Positions 1-8,676 of a DNA stretch of 64,000 nt are shown in pieces. The position numbers and the translations under genes are program-made. Within the stretch, counting starts at the first letter, position 1; each line of letters opens with the position of its first letter. This stretch comes from Actinomyces minihominis (GTDB lineage Bacteria; Actinomycetota; Actinomycetes; Actinomycetales; Actinomycetaceae). Under the pieces are notes generated by a model, which was not told the origin of the DNA, did not search any database, and saw only the letters and a program-made list of their open reading frames with translations. The stretch covers positions 62,001 to 126,000 of the forward strand of contig NZ_FYEG01000001.1 of NCBI RefSeq assembly GCF_900187855.1, read 5' to 3'.

Positions 1-1420
1 CATTGACTCCGACGGCGAGCACCCGGGCCATTGCCCTCTTGTCTCGACCGGTTGTCGACACCAGTTCAACCAGCTCACGCTGCCATTCTCTAATCAGGCG
101 GGCAGCGGCCCCCTCCCTCTCAGCACCCGTGCGCAAGTGGGTCTCCACCGCGGTGAGAAGCTTTTCGGAGTCCGGGTGCATCGCCCACTGCGACTCGATT
201 CCGGCAATCATCTCCTCGGAAGTTGCGACCAGCGAAACTAACAGGGAGTCCTCGAGGGCATCCTCGAACCCGGCCATTGCAGGCGCAGCGCCGCGGGCCC
301 TGATCCATCCTGTGACCCGGTCACGAAGTGAGGAGATACCACGTTCCAGGCGCCGCATCCACTCGCCTGTTCCGACTATTTCCTGCCACCTGCTAATGAC
401 CTCGGCGCGAAGGAGTGTGCCGTCCGCTAGGGACGCCGAGAAGTTGTGCTCTGCAAGGGAGAGACCACCCTTGACCGCGCTCTCCATGCGCGCGATCGCG
501 GCGGCCTGCTCCTGAAGAGCCGCAACGATCTCTTCCTCGTTCGACAGCAGGGCCGAGGTCGCACCCTCGAGGGTTTGGCGCGCCACCCCCTCCCGGATCG
601 TCGCGTCGACGGCAATGCGGTTGATCCACTCGCCCAGGGGAAGCAGGGCGGGTTCCGGAATGAACCCCTCTGGATCAAGAGCCTCCGCAATGGGAAAGAC
701 TGGCGTGTCTCCCAGCCCTGCCTCACTCAGGCGAGCGCGCAGGTCAGGAACGACCTCGTCCTCGACACCGATGGGGATGCGGTTGAGGACAACAGCGAGG
801 ACTATGTTACGGGCAGCGGCCTCGTGGAGAAGATTCCACGGGATCGCATCTGAGTAGCGCGCGGCAGTCGTGACAAAGATCCACAGGTCAGCGGCAGCCA
901 GGAGTTGTCCCGCCAGAACTCGGTTGTGCTCCACAACCGAGTCAATATCCGGGGAGTCGAGCAGGGCTAGTCCGCGCGGCAGGCGAACGTGGGGGGCCAG
1001 CTGCAGTTGCGAGGGGGTCGTGTCTCCACCAGGCTCAATCGAAGCAGCCTCCCTCGAGCCCTCCTGGGCAACCCTCGGCAGGCCGGGAAGGATCCTCGGT
1101 CCTTCAAACCACTCGCCCTCACCCCCGGCATGCAGCAGAAGCGGATGGCGGGTTGTGGGCCGAATAGCCGTTGAAAGGGCAACCTTCTCTCGAACCAAAG
1201 AGTTAATGATGAGGGACTTACCCGAGCCGGTTGACCCCCCAATGACTGCCAGGAGGGGCGCATCGAGACTGCGGTAGCGCGGAAGGATGTAGTCTTCCAG
1301 CTGCTGCGCGAGGTCGAAGCACAGGGAAGCTACGACCCCCGCCGATGGGGTCGCAACAGGGAGGCTCACCGTCCGCAGGGCGTTTTGCAGGCGCTCTAGT
1401 TCTCGTGCAACTTGGATCAC
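1..1420 (-). CDS. Dynamin-family/P-loop GTPase (3' end beyond window)
   Basis: The frame is open from GTG at 1420 to the left edge, about 473 codons, so the C-terminus is missing. A Walker A/G1 motif GGSTGSGKS sits at residues 61-69, followed by a DSPDIDS G3-like motif near residue 150 and an LNR motif at the G4 position. The remainder is helical and charged, as in dynamin-like GTPases. An AAGGAAG ribosome-binding site lies 12 nt upstream. The family remodels or monitors membranes; the specific role here is unknown. In actinobacteria such genes often come in tandem pairs, so a partner may lie to the left. Confidence 0.8.
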   Translation of the reverse strand, partial: MIQVARELERLQNALRTVSLPVATPSAGVVASLCFDLAQQLEDYILPRYRSLDAPLLAVIGGSTGSGKSLIINSLVREKVALSTAIRPTTRHPLLLHAGGEGEWFEGPRILPGLPRVAQEGSREAASIEPGGDTTPSQLQLAPHVRLPRGLALLDSPDIDSVVEHNRVLAGQLLAAADLWIFVTTAARYSDAIPWNLLHEAAARNIVLAVVLNRIPIGVEDEVVPDLRARLSEAGLGDTPVFPIAEALDPEGFIPEPALLPLGEWINRIAVDATIREGVARQTLEGATSALLSNEEEIVAALQEQAAAIARMESAVKGGLSLAEHNFSASLADGTLLRAEVISRWQEIVGTGEWMRRLERGISSLRDRVTGWIRARGAAPAMAGFEDALEDSLLVSLVATSEEMIAGIESQWAMHPDSEKLLTAVETHLRTGAEREGAAARLIREWQRELVELVSTTGRDKRAMARVLAVGVN

Positions 1421-1539
1421 ATCCGAACACTACTTCCTTCGCGCCCCGCGGCCTAGTTACCCGGCGATCATTTCCATTGCGACCCAACCAAGGCCTGAGC
1501 CGGGTACGGTATCTACTTGAAAGTTGCGATTGGAGAACC

Positions 1540-1971
1540 ATGGAAGCCGTGTACACAGCCATTGCAGAGATGTTTGAGCTGTTAGGAACCCTCACGATGG
1601 TTTTGGGTTTCATTTTGGCAGCCATTCTCGCCGTGCGAGCCCTCTACCGCCATGAAGGTGGTTCGAAGGCCTTCAGCACCCTGCGTGTCACCCTCGGGAG
1701 CGCCATCCTTCTCGGGCTGGAGATCCTCGTCGCCGCGGACCTGGTCCGAACGATCACATCGAAACCCTCTATTGAAGAGGCAGTCATCCTCGGCCTAATC
1801 GTCCTGATTCGAACCATTCTCTCCTGGTCGATTCAGATCGAGATCGAGGGCGTCCTGCCCTGGAAACGCGCCCTCCTCGAGAGTGGTGGAAGCCTGCTGG
1901 TGAAGCAGGTCAAGGATGATCACGAGAAGCAGCGCGCCTACTCTGAGAATGCCCTCAACTCAAAGAGTTAG
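1540..1971 (+). CDS. DUF1622 family membrane protein
   Basis: A 143-residue protein of the DUF1622 type. It has three hydrophobic segments, roughly residues 10-32, 48-70 and 80-100, and a charged C-terminal tail. ATG 1540 was chosen because GGAG stands just upstream and the longer frame back to 1345 is not protein-like. It is divergent from the dynamin-like GTPase, and its stop overlaps the ispE stop by 4 bp. The family has no established function. Either membrane work with the neighbouring GTPase or mere adjacency is possible. Confidence 0.75.
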   Translation: MEAVYTAIAEMFELLGTLTMVLGFILAAILAVRALYRHEGGSKAFSTLRVTLGSAILLGLEILVAADLVRTITSKPSIEEAVILGLIVLIRTILSWSIQIEIEGVLPWKRALLESGGSLLVKQVKDDHEKQRAYSENALNSKS

Positions 1972-2969
1972 CTCCGACACCAGGCTGGAATATCCTCTTC
2001 AAGTCGAGCCCCTTCACTGGGACCCCACATGACGGCCGTTCCGGATACGCCTGGCAGACCCTCTAGTTCGCGGGCGAGTTCCTTCGCCAACTGCCTGCTG
2101 TCCGCAAGCGCCACCAGGGTCGGTCCCGATCCGGACATCATCCAGGTAACCCCGGCCCTTTCGAGAAGTCGGGCGGTCTCAGCAAGATCAGGACGCAGCT
2201 CGAACGCCGGTGCTTGGAGATCATTGATGAGGGCGGACTTCACCCCGTCTCCGGGAGCCGAGAGGGTCTCTTTCAGCCCCTGATCAATGGACTGCCCGGC
2301 CACCACTGAGGGCAGGGACCTGGTGGGTTTTCGCCCGGGTGCCTGATCAAAGCGTTCAAAAACATCGGGCGTGGAGAGCCCCGTGGAGGAGAAGACTGCT
2401 ACCCACCAGCGGGACTGGGCGGTCGGGACCTGGGAACCGCCACGCAGGAGCTCCATGTGGTCGCCGCGTCCCAGTCCGAGGGCGACCCCGCCCAGGAGGC
2501 AGGCTGGGACATCTGCTCCGAGCGTCCTCGCCATCTCCTCTAGTCTCGCGGGTGTCAGATTGGCCCCGCTGAGCCTGTTTCCGGCAACCAGTGCTGCTGC
2601 CGCGTCGGCGCTTCCCCCAGCCATCCCTCCGGCGACCGGAAGGGTCTTGTGCACGGTGATCCGCAAACCGGGGGCATCAAGGTCAAAGAGCTTTGCTGCC
2701 CTGAGTGCCAGGTGTCGAGAGGTGTCCATCCGGGCAAACCTGGCGGTTCCCTCCTCGTCGAAGAGTGGATTGCCGAACTCCGAACAGGCCCTGTAGAGCA
2801 GGGTCTCGACCCCAACTCCGGGGCCCTCAGTCTTCGCGAGCACAACGTACTCTCGAAGACTGATTCCCTCGAAGACCGTTGTCAGCGGGTGGTAACCAGA
2901 GCTGTCAAGAGGGCCGGCAAAAAGCGCCAGGTTGATCTTCCCGGGTGCGGAGGCTATCACCCGTTTCAT
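1968..2969 (-). CDS. ispE: 4-diphosphocytidyl-2-C-methyl-D-erythritol kinase
   Basis: Phosphorylates CDP-methylerythritol in the MEP isoprenoid pathway. The 333-residue protein carries the GHMP-kinase features: the N-terminal APGKINLAL with Lys11, the glycine-rich ATP loop GGMAGGSADAA at residues 114-124, and the GAD motif with catalytic Asp153. The start overlaps the rsmA stop by 4 bp, so the two are translationally coupled, an arrangement common in actinobacteria. The length is slightly above the usual 290-310 because of a longer C-terminal lobe. Confidence 0.96.
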   Translation of the reverse strand: MKRVIASAPGKINLALFAGPLDSSGYHPLTTVFEGISLREYVVLAKTEGPGVGVETLLYRACSEFGNPLFDEEGTARFARMDTSRHLALRAAKLFDLDAPGLRITVHKTLPVAGGMAGGSADAAAALVAGNRLSGANLTPARLEEMARTLGADVPACLLGGVALGLGRGDHMELLRGGSQVPTAQSRWWVAVFSSTGLSTPDVFERFDQAPGRKPTRSLPSVVAGQSIDQGLKETLSAPGDGVKSALINDLQAPAFELRPDLAETARLLERAGVTWMMSGSGPTLVALADSRQLAKELARELEGLPGVSGTAVMWGPSEGARLEEDIPAWCRS

Positions 2970-3838
2970 CGGTTCAACCAGACCTTAGCGATACTGAGGA
3001 ACTGCTCAACCCCCAGGGACTCGGGCCGCGCCTGCGGGTCAACTTCGGCCTGCGCCAGAATCGCAGTCATGTCATCGGGGTTGGAAATGACGGGTTTGAG
3101 GGAGGAGCGGATCATCTTGCGCCTCTGCTCAAAGGCCGCATCGATGAGGCGGAATGTTGCCGCCCGGAGCTCCTCACTTCCCCGTGGTACTTCGAATGCC
3201 GTGAAACGTACCAGTCCCGAGTCGATATTGGGTCGCGGCCAGAACACATCCGGCCCGATTGTCCCAGCGTGTTCCGAACGTCCGTACCAGGCCAGCTTCA
3301 CGGTCGGGGCTCCGTAGGTTTTGGAACCTCGCTTTGCGACCAGGCGGTCGGCGACCTCTTTTTGAACCATGACGAGGGCGGAGCGCAGGGTCGGAAGATC
3401 ACGCAGGAGAGTGAGCAGAATGGGGACGGCAACGTTGTAGGGAAGGTTTGCCACCAGGGCGGAAGGGAGTTCGGGAAGTTCCTCAACCTGAAGCTCGGTG
3501 GCATCCCTGTTGATCACGGACAGGCGCCCGGCCCACTCGGGGTCCTTTCGCAACACGGTTCCGGGCAGCGCTTCTGCCAGCGCTCCGTCAAGTTCGACAG
3601 CCACAACCCTGACCCCGGCCTCGAGCAATCCGAGCGTCAGTGATCCAAGCCCCGGTCCGACTTCGAGGACACTTTCACCTGGCTGCACCCCGGAGCGGCT
3701 CACGATGCGTCGCACCGTTCCCGCATCGTGAACGAAGTTTTGTCCCAGTTTTTTCGTGGGGGTTACTCCATGCTGGGCGGCCAGTTCCCGGATCTCTACC
3801 GGGCCGAGCAACCGGGATGAAGAGGGTTGATCAGCCAT
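2966..3838 (-). CDS. rsmA: 16S rRNA (adenine1518/1519-N6)-dimethyltransferase
   Basis: Dimethylates two adjacent adenines in the 3'-terminal helix of 16S rRNA. The 290-residue sequence has the GQNF motif near residue 32, the SAM-binding EVGPGLGSL at 59-67 and the catalytic NLPY at 131-134. A GTAGGGG ribosome-binding site precedes ATG 3838. It is the first gene of an rsmA-ispE operon. Actinobacterial genomes usually have tatD just upstream; here tatD lies 5.8 kb away on the far side of the sugar cassette. Confidence 0.97.
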   Translation of the reverse strand: MADQPSSSRLLGPVEIRELAAQHGVTPTKKLGQNFVHDAGTVRRIVSRSGVQPGESVLEVGPGLGSLTLGLLEAGVRVVAVELDGALAEALPGTVLRKDPEWAGRLSVINRDATELQVEELPELPSALVANLPYNVAVPILLTLLRDLPTLRSALVMVQKEVADRLVAKRGSKTYGAPTVKLAWYGRSEHAGTIGPDVFWPRPNIDSGLVRFTAFEVPRGSEELRAATFRLIDAAFEQRRKMIRSSLKPVISNPDDMTAILAQAEVDPQARPESLGVEQFLSIAKVWLNR

Positions 3839-4083
3839 GTTTCTCGAAACCCCTACCCACTGTCTTTGTCATGGGTTCAGGGTACCGGTTTGGCCCGACT
3901 CCACCACATTCCTATGGCTTCATAACATTTAGGTAACTTCCTTTCCGGATTCACAAATTCGGCTTGCAGGCATTTAGTTCGTTTGCTTTACTAATAGTGT
4001 TCGCAGGTAACCAGCAACGACAATGCCGTCCCCCTCAGTACTTTTGCAATGCGAGTTCAGAACTATCTGGAAGGAGTTGCCCG

Positions 4084-5256
4084 GTGACATTTCAGACCCC
4101 AACGATGACCGCAGGGCCCTCCGCTTCTGACCGCAAAGCGCTGCCCCACCACGCCCGTGAGCACAACCGGGGTCTTCTGGCACGCACGCTGTACGAGGGC
4201 GGACCGCAGAGCAGGGCCGACCTCGCCCGTGCCACCGGACTGGCGAAGGTGACCGTCTCCGACCTAGTTCAGGACCTTCTCCAAACCGGACTCGTCCGTG
4301 AACTGGGGACCCGACCCACCCGGGGTCCCGGCAAACCCGGGGTGGTACTAGATCTCGCGCTGGATGCTTTCCTCGTCGCAGCACTCGACCTCTCTGAGCA
4401 CGACCGGGTTCGCGGTGCCCTCGTTACCATGGACGCCACCGTCGTGGAAGAGATCGTTGTCGGACGTGAGAACGCGATTGGTGAGGACGCTCTGGAGCTG
4501 GTTTACTCGACGCTTGAGGCCCTCATTGAACGCGCTGACCGTCCAGTCTTCGGCGTCGGAATCGGCACCCCCGGCCTCATCGGTGACGACGGAGTGATCA
4601 CCTACGCCCCGAACCTCGGTTGGACGGATGTTCCGCTCCGCTCCCTGGTTGAGGAGCGCCTGGGGATTCCAACCGTGGTGATGAACGATGCCAACCTGGC
4701 CCTCCTCGGGGAGCGCCTGTACGGAGAGGGGCAGGACGACCTGCTCCTCATCAAGTTCGGACACGGCCTGGGCGCCGGCCTGATGCTCGGTGGAAACCTG
4801 ATCCGCGGTTCGCGCCAGGCAGTCGGAGAAATCGGCCATCTCATCTCCCCGAACGACACGTTGCCCGGGCAGCCCTACAGCGCAGATAACGTGCTTGAGC
4901 GTTGGCTCGCCGTTCCCGACCTACGCCGCCACCTCGAAGGGGCACCTGATTCTGAAAAGGATGCGATCCTTCGCCAGGCGGGGCGCCGCCTCGGTGAGGT
5001 GCTGGCACCAATCGCCGCCATGCTCGACCTCTCAGAAGTCGTGCTGTACGGCCCCGAAGATCTCCTGGCTGGTTCCCTGCCAGAGGAAGCAATGGAAGTC
5101 GTGCGGGAATGCACCCTTCCTCAAGCAAGTCAGGATCTCCGGATCCGCCTGTGCGGTCATGACAAGCAGTTGGTTTTGCTCGGTTGTGCCGCCCAGGTTG
5201 TGACGACGTTCCTTGGAATCGCCAGAGGAACACAGTTCAGTAGTAAAACACAATGA
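4084..5256 (+). CDS. ROK-family transcriptional regulator
   Basis: A 390-residue repressor-type ROK protein. Residues about 20-85 form a winged helix-turn-helix (SRADLARATGLAKVTVSDLV). The rest is a ROK fold with GIGTPG, a conserved NDAN and FGHGLGAG. The DxGGT phosphate motif and the CxCGxxGCxE zinc cluster of ROK kinases are both missing, so it should sense sugar rather than phosphorylate it. GTG 4084 was chosen because AAGGAG (4071-4076) lies 7 nt upstream. It is followed after 12 bp by the solute-binding protein, so it probably controls the transport genes 5269-9655. Confidence 0.88.
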   Translation: MTFQTPTMTAGPSASDRKALPHHAREHNRGLLARTLYEGGPQSRADLARATGLAKVTVSDLVQDLLQTGLVRELGTRPTRGPGKPGVVLDLALDAFLVAALDLSEHDRVRGALVTMDATVVEEIVVGRENAIGEDALELVYSTLEALIERADRPVFGVGIGTPGLIGDDGVITYAPNLGWTDVPLRSLVEERLGIPTVVMNDANLALLGERLYGEGQDDLLLIKFGHGLGAGLMLGGNLIRGSRQAVGEIGHLISPNDTLPGQPYSADNVLERWLAVPDLRRHLEGAPDSEKDAILRQAGRRLGEVLAPIAAMLDLSEVVLYGPEDLLAGSLPEEAMEVVRECTLPQASQDLRIRLCGHDKQLVLLGCAAQVVTTFLGIARGTQFSSKTQ

Positions 5257-5268
5257 AAGGAATTTACG

Positions 5269-6648
5269 ATGAATCGTAAGCTCGCCACATTTGGCGCTGC
5301 CTTTGCGGTTTCCGCGCTCGCCCTCGCTGGCTGCTCATCAGGCGGAACCACCGATCCAGGCACGGACTCGCAGTCTGAGACCGATTCGGGAGGAGCCACT
5401 CAAGAGGGTGCTTCCGGAGACGTCAAGCTCTGGCTGATCGGTGGCGACACCCCAGACGAGCTTCGGACCTGGCTGCAGGATGAGTACGCATCGCGTACCG
5501 ATGGCACCCTGAAGATCGAAGAGCAGACCTGGGGCGACATCGTCACCAAGCTGACCACTTCGATGCCCGACCCCTCGCAGACCCCGGATGTCACAGAGGT
5601 CGGCAACACCCAGTCCCCGACGTTCACCAACGTTGGCGCCTTTATGGAAATCGATGAAGACTTCTACAAGGAACTCGGCGGCGATGACCTGCTCCAGTCA
5701 TTCGTCAAGGTCGGCGAAGTAAACGGCAAGAAGTACACCCTGCCCTACTACTTCGGTTCACGCTACGCCTTCTATCGCAAGGATATCTGGTCGGCGGCTG
5801 GCAAGGACGTCCCCAAGACCCTTGAAGAGTTCAACAGCTCGGTCGTAGAGATCACCGAGGCCAACCCGATGAATATCGAGAACTTCTCGGGCTTCTTCCT
5901 GGGTGGTCAGGACTGGCGTAACGGCATCTCCTGGATCTTTGCCAACGGGGGCGAAATCGCCGTCGATGAGGGTGGCACCTGGAAGGGCGCCCTGGATTCG
6001 GATGCAACCGTAAAGGGTCTGGAGCAGCTCCAGAACATCTACCAGAACGCCTCAAAGGCACCGAAGGACCAGAAGGACGAAGCTCCCTGGACCTTCATCA
6101 ACGATGAGGACGTTGAGGCCAGCGATGACGGCGAGAAGCCCATTTCGCTCTCGGCAGCCACCATCATGGCACCGGGTTGGGCCCACTGGTCCATTGGCGA
6201 CCTCGTCAAGAACGACGCGGGTGACATGGTTCGTGAGTGGAACGACGAGACCTTCGGTGTCTTCGCTCTGCCAGGCGACGACGGCAAGCCCGCCCCTGTC
6301 TTCGCAGGTGGCTCCAACATCGGTATCTCGGCTCAGACCCAGAACCCCGAAGGCGCTAAGGAACTCATGCGCATCATCTTCTCGGAAGACTTCCAGAAGA
6401 TGCTCGGAGCCAACGGTCTCGGCCCGGCCAACCAGAAGTACGTTGACAGCCTCGGCGATGACATCTTCGCTAAGGCTCTGATTGAGTCCGCTTCGAACTC
6501 GAAGCTCACCCCTGCAGCACCGGGTTGGGCAGCTGTTGAAGCAGCCGAGATCATGGAAGAGTTCTTCTCGAAGATCAAGGATTCGACCGATCTGAAGGCC
6601 CTTGGCGCTGAGTACAACGCCAAGATGGATCCGCTTCTCAACCAGTAG
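5269..6648 (+). CDS. ABC sugar transporter, solute-binding lipoprotein
   Basis: A 459-residue family-1 extracellular solute-binding protein. It has a lipoprotein signal peptide ending in LALAGC with the lipidated Cys22, followed by a Ser/Gly/Thr/Asp linker to about residue 45. The mature part resembles MalE/MsmE-type carbohydrate binders, including a GGSNIGISAQT segment typical of the hinge region. An AAGGAAT element precedes ATG 5269. It delivers the sugar to the two permeases downstream. The substrate cannot be read from the sequence; an oligosaccharide is likely. Confidence 0.93.
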   Translation: MNRKLATFGAAFAVSALALAGCSSGGTTDPGTDSQSETDSGGATQEGASGDVKLWLIGGDTPDELRTWLQDEYASRTDGTLKIEEQTWGDIVTKLTTSMPDPSQTPDVTEVGNTQSPTFTNVGAFMEIDEDFYKELGGDDLLQSFVKVGEVNGKKYTLPYYFGSRYAFYRKDIWSAAGKDVPKTLEEFNSSVVEITEANPMNIENFSGFFLGGQDWRNGISWIFANGGEIAVDEGGTWKGALDSDATVKGLEQLQNIYQNASKAPKDQKDEAPWTFINDEDVEASDDGEKPISLSAATIMAPGWAHWSIGDLVKNDAGDMVREWNDETFGVFALPGDDGKPAPVFAGGSNIGISAQTQNPEGAKELMRIIFSEDFQKMLGANGLGPANQKYVDSLGDDIFAKALIESASNSKLTPAAPGWAAVEAAEIMEEFFSKIKDSTDLKALGAEYNAKMDPLLNQ

Positions 6649-6662
6649 TAGCAACTGACTGG

Positions 6663-6695
6663 TGAAGGGGGGAGGGTCCAACCCTCCCCCCTTCA
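6663..6695 (+). terminator. Intra-operon hairpin after the solute-binding gene
   Basis: A perfect 15-bp stem (6663-6677 pairing with 6681-6695) with a 3-nt CCA loop and no U-tract. It lies 15 bp after the solute-binding protein stop and 27 bp before the permease start. Such hairpins commonly stabilise the upstream mRNA or reduce read-through, so that the binding protein is made in excess over the permeases. Confidence 0.7.
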
Positions 6696-6721
6696 TACAG
6701 GCCCAAGCAGCAGAGGTACTC

Positions 6722-7699
6722 ATGTCAACATCCGAAGCGATGGAAGTTTCCGTCTCAGGAGACGTCGCTCCCCTTCCTATTCCCGAAAAGCCAGCGGCGA
6801 AGAAGCGACGCAAGCAGGGATCAATCGCTCCTTACCTTTTGATCCTCCCCGCGATCCTCATCCTTTTGCTGGCGCTGGGATACCCGCTCCTGTGGCAGTT
6901 CATCACTTCCATGCAGAAGTTCGGACTGGCTCAGCAGTTTGGAACCGCGGCCCCCGAATGGGTCTGGTTCGACAACTACATCACACTCTTCACCGACCGC
7001 TACATGTGGCAGGTCGTGTTCCGTTCCGTCCTGTTCTGCTTCACAGCCGCTCTCTTGACCATGTTCCTGGGCCTTATGATCGCCCTGCTCATGAATGCTG
7101 TGAACAAGGGTGTTCTCATCGTGTTGCAGGTTGCCCTGCTCCTGGCATGGGCGATGCCCGTTGTCGCCGCCATGACAATCTGGTCCTGGCTTTTCGACTG
7201 GCGCCGCGGCCTGGTTAACTACATTCTTGTCGGACTTGGGTTCGACAACATGGCGGGCCACAACTGGTTGGCAGAGCCCATTACCTTCTATGCGGTAGCG
7301 GTCATCATCGTTGTCTGGATGTCGGTCCCCTTCGTGGCTTTCTCTATCTTCGCCGGCCTGACCCAGGTTCCCGAAGAGGTCCTCGAAGCAGCCTCCATGG
7401 ACGGTGCCACCCGTGCGCAACAGCTCCGCACCATCATCCTTCCGATGATCAAGCCCGTCCTCGGTATCGTCTTCCTCCTCCAGATCATCTGGGATCTCCG
7501 GGTCTTCACCCAGATCAAGATGCTGCAGGACCAGGGGTCAATCTCCTCTGAGACGAACCTGCTGGGCACCTACATCTACCAGCTGGGGGTTGGCGGCGGT
7601 AACTATGCCATGGCATCCGCAGTTTCAATCTTCGTCCTCCTCCTGACGATCGCCCTCTCCTGGGCCTACGTGCGTAACCTCATGAAGGAGGAAGCATAA
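6722..7699 (+). CDS. ABC sugar transporter permease, MalF type
   Basis: A 325-residue inner-membrane subunit with six predicted membrane segments, the first at about residues 30-50 after a basic KKRRK stretch. The EAA loop (EEVLEAASMDGATRAQQL) that docks the ATPase is present before the fifth segment. ATG 6722 was chosen because the upstream extension translates the hairpin, and an AGAGG element precedes this ATG. Its TAA overlaps the next ATG as TAATG, giving coupled synthesis with the second permease. Confidence 0.93.
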   Translation: MSTSEAMEVSVSGDVAPLPIPEKPAAKKRRKQGSIAPYLLILPAILILLLALGYPLLWQFITSMQKFGLAQQFGTAAPEWVWFDNYITLFTDRYMWQVVFRSVLFCFTAALLTMFLGLMIALLMNAVNKGVLIVLQVALLLAWAMPVVAAMTIWSWLFDWRRGLVNYILVGLGFDNMAGHNWLAEPITFYAVAVIIVVWMSVPFVAFSIFAGLTQVPEEVLEAASMDGATRAQQLRTIILPMIKPVLGIVFLLQIIWDLRVFTQIKMLQDQGSISSETNLLGTYIYQLGVGGGNYAMASAVSIFVLLLTIALSWAYVRNLMKEEA

Positions 7700-8577
7700 T
7701 GACCACGGCTGTTGCAACAGAGAAAAAGATCAAGGGCGGCAACCGCATCCGTCCGGGCAAGGTTGCACTCGGCTTCGTCGGCGTCATTGTCGCGATCGTC
7801 TGGGCCTTCCCGGTCTACTGGATGGTCAACTCGGCAATGCTCCCGAACGTGGTTCTTGAGCGCTCCACCCCCACCTGGGTGCCGTTCGGTGGTTCCTTCA
7901 AGAACTTCACCGCGGTTTTCGAGCGGGGAACCTTCACAAGCGCACTGGGTATTTCAGTCGCAGTAGCGATGATCACCGTGTTTTTCTGCCTGATCTTCGC
8001 GTTCCTCGCGGCACTCGCAATCAGCCGCTTCCGTTTCCGCGGTCGCAAGTCCTTCATCCTGGCCGTTCTGCTCATTCAGATGCTGCCTGCCGAAGGTCTC
8101 TTTATTGCTCAGTACCGCCTCATGGGCACCCTGGGAATGCTCAACTCAATCGTCGGCCTGTCAATCATCTACATCGCCGCTGTCGTTCCCTTCACGGTCT
8201 GGATGCTGCGCGGGTTCGTAGCCGGTATCCCCGCCGACCTTGAGGAAGCGGCCATGGTGGATGGTCTGTCCCGCACCCAGGCATTCCTGCGGATTACCTT
8301 CCCACTCCTGGCTCCCGGCCTGGTCGCCTCGGGGGTGTACGCCTTCCTCCAGGCATGGAACGAGTTCACCGTTGCCCTGGTCATCATGCAGGACCAGGAC
8401 ATGCAGACACTGCCCCTGTGGCTGCGCTCGTTCGTGCAGCAGTCTTCCTCTCGCGCTATCGACTGGGGAGAGGTGATGGCGGCCTCAACTCTCGTTGCAG
8501 TTCCAGTTATCATCTTCTTCATGTTCGTTCAGGGACGCATGACCTCCGGTCTGGTCTCGGGCGCAGTTAAGGGATAA
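7699..8577 (+). CDS. ABC sugar transporter permease, MalG type
   Basis: A 292-residue partner permease with six predicted membrane segments. Its EAA loop reads ADLEEAAMVDGLSRTQAF, about residues 178-195. It starts within the stop of the preceding permease (TAATG). A strong hairpin lies directly downstream. No ATP-binding subunit is encoded in the cassette, so a shared MsmK/UgpC-type ATPase from elsewhere in the genome is presumably used. Confidence 0.94.
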   Translation: MTTAVATEKKIKGGNRIRPGKVALGFVGVIVAIVWAFPVYWMVNSAMLPNVVLERSTPTWVPFGGSFKNFTAVFERGTFTSALGISVAVAMITVFFCLIFAFLAALAISRFRFRGRKSFILAVLLIQMLPAEGLFIAQYRLMGTLGMLNSIVGLSIIYIAAVVPFTVWMLRGFVAGIPADLEEAAMVDGLSRTQAFLRITFPLLAPGLVASGVYAFLQAWNEFTVALVIMQDQDMQTLPLWLRSFVQQSSSRAIDWGEVMAASTLVAVPVIIFFMFVQGRMTSGLVSGAVKG

Positions 8578-8583
8578 TCAAGA

Positions 8584-8624
8584 GAACGGGGACCGGTCCG
8601 CGCCGCGGTAACCGGTCCCCGTTC
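8584..8624 (+). terminator. Hairpin terminator after the permease genes
   Basis: A 14-bp perfect stem (8584-8597 with 8611-8624) around a 13-nt GC-rich loop, starting 7 bp after the permease stop. There is no T-run, which is common for actinobacterial terminators. It probably ends or attenuates the transport transcript before the ROK kinase. Confidence 0.75.
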
Positions 8625-8676
8625 CATATCCACAGCCTTTTTCCAGTCCTCCCTCACCCTAGGTAGCGCGCGTTCC

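Noticed and set aside
3-515. Long plus-strand open frame of 170 codons at the left edge
   Set aside because: It lies antisense to the dynamin-like GTPase frame, which has a clear P-loop; its Ser/Arg-rich composition is typical of a shadow frame.
6663-6695. CRISPR-like or mobile-element inverted repeat
   Set aside because: The perfect inverted repeat occurs once, is immediately after a stop codon and is best explained as an mRNA hairpin.
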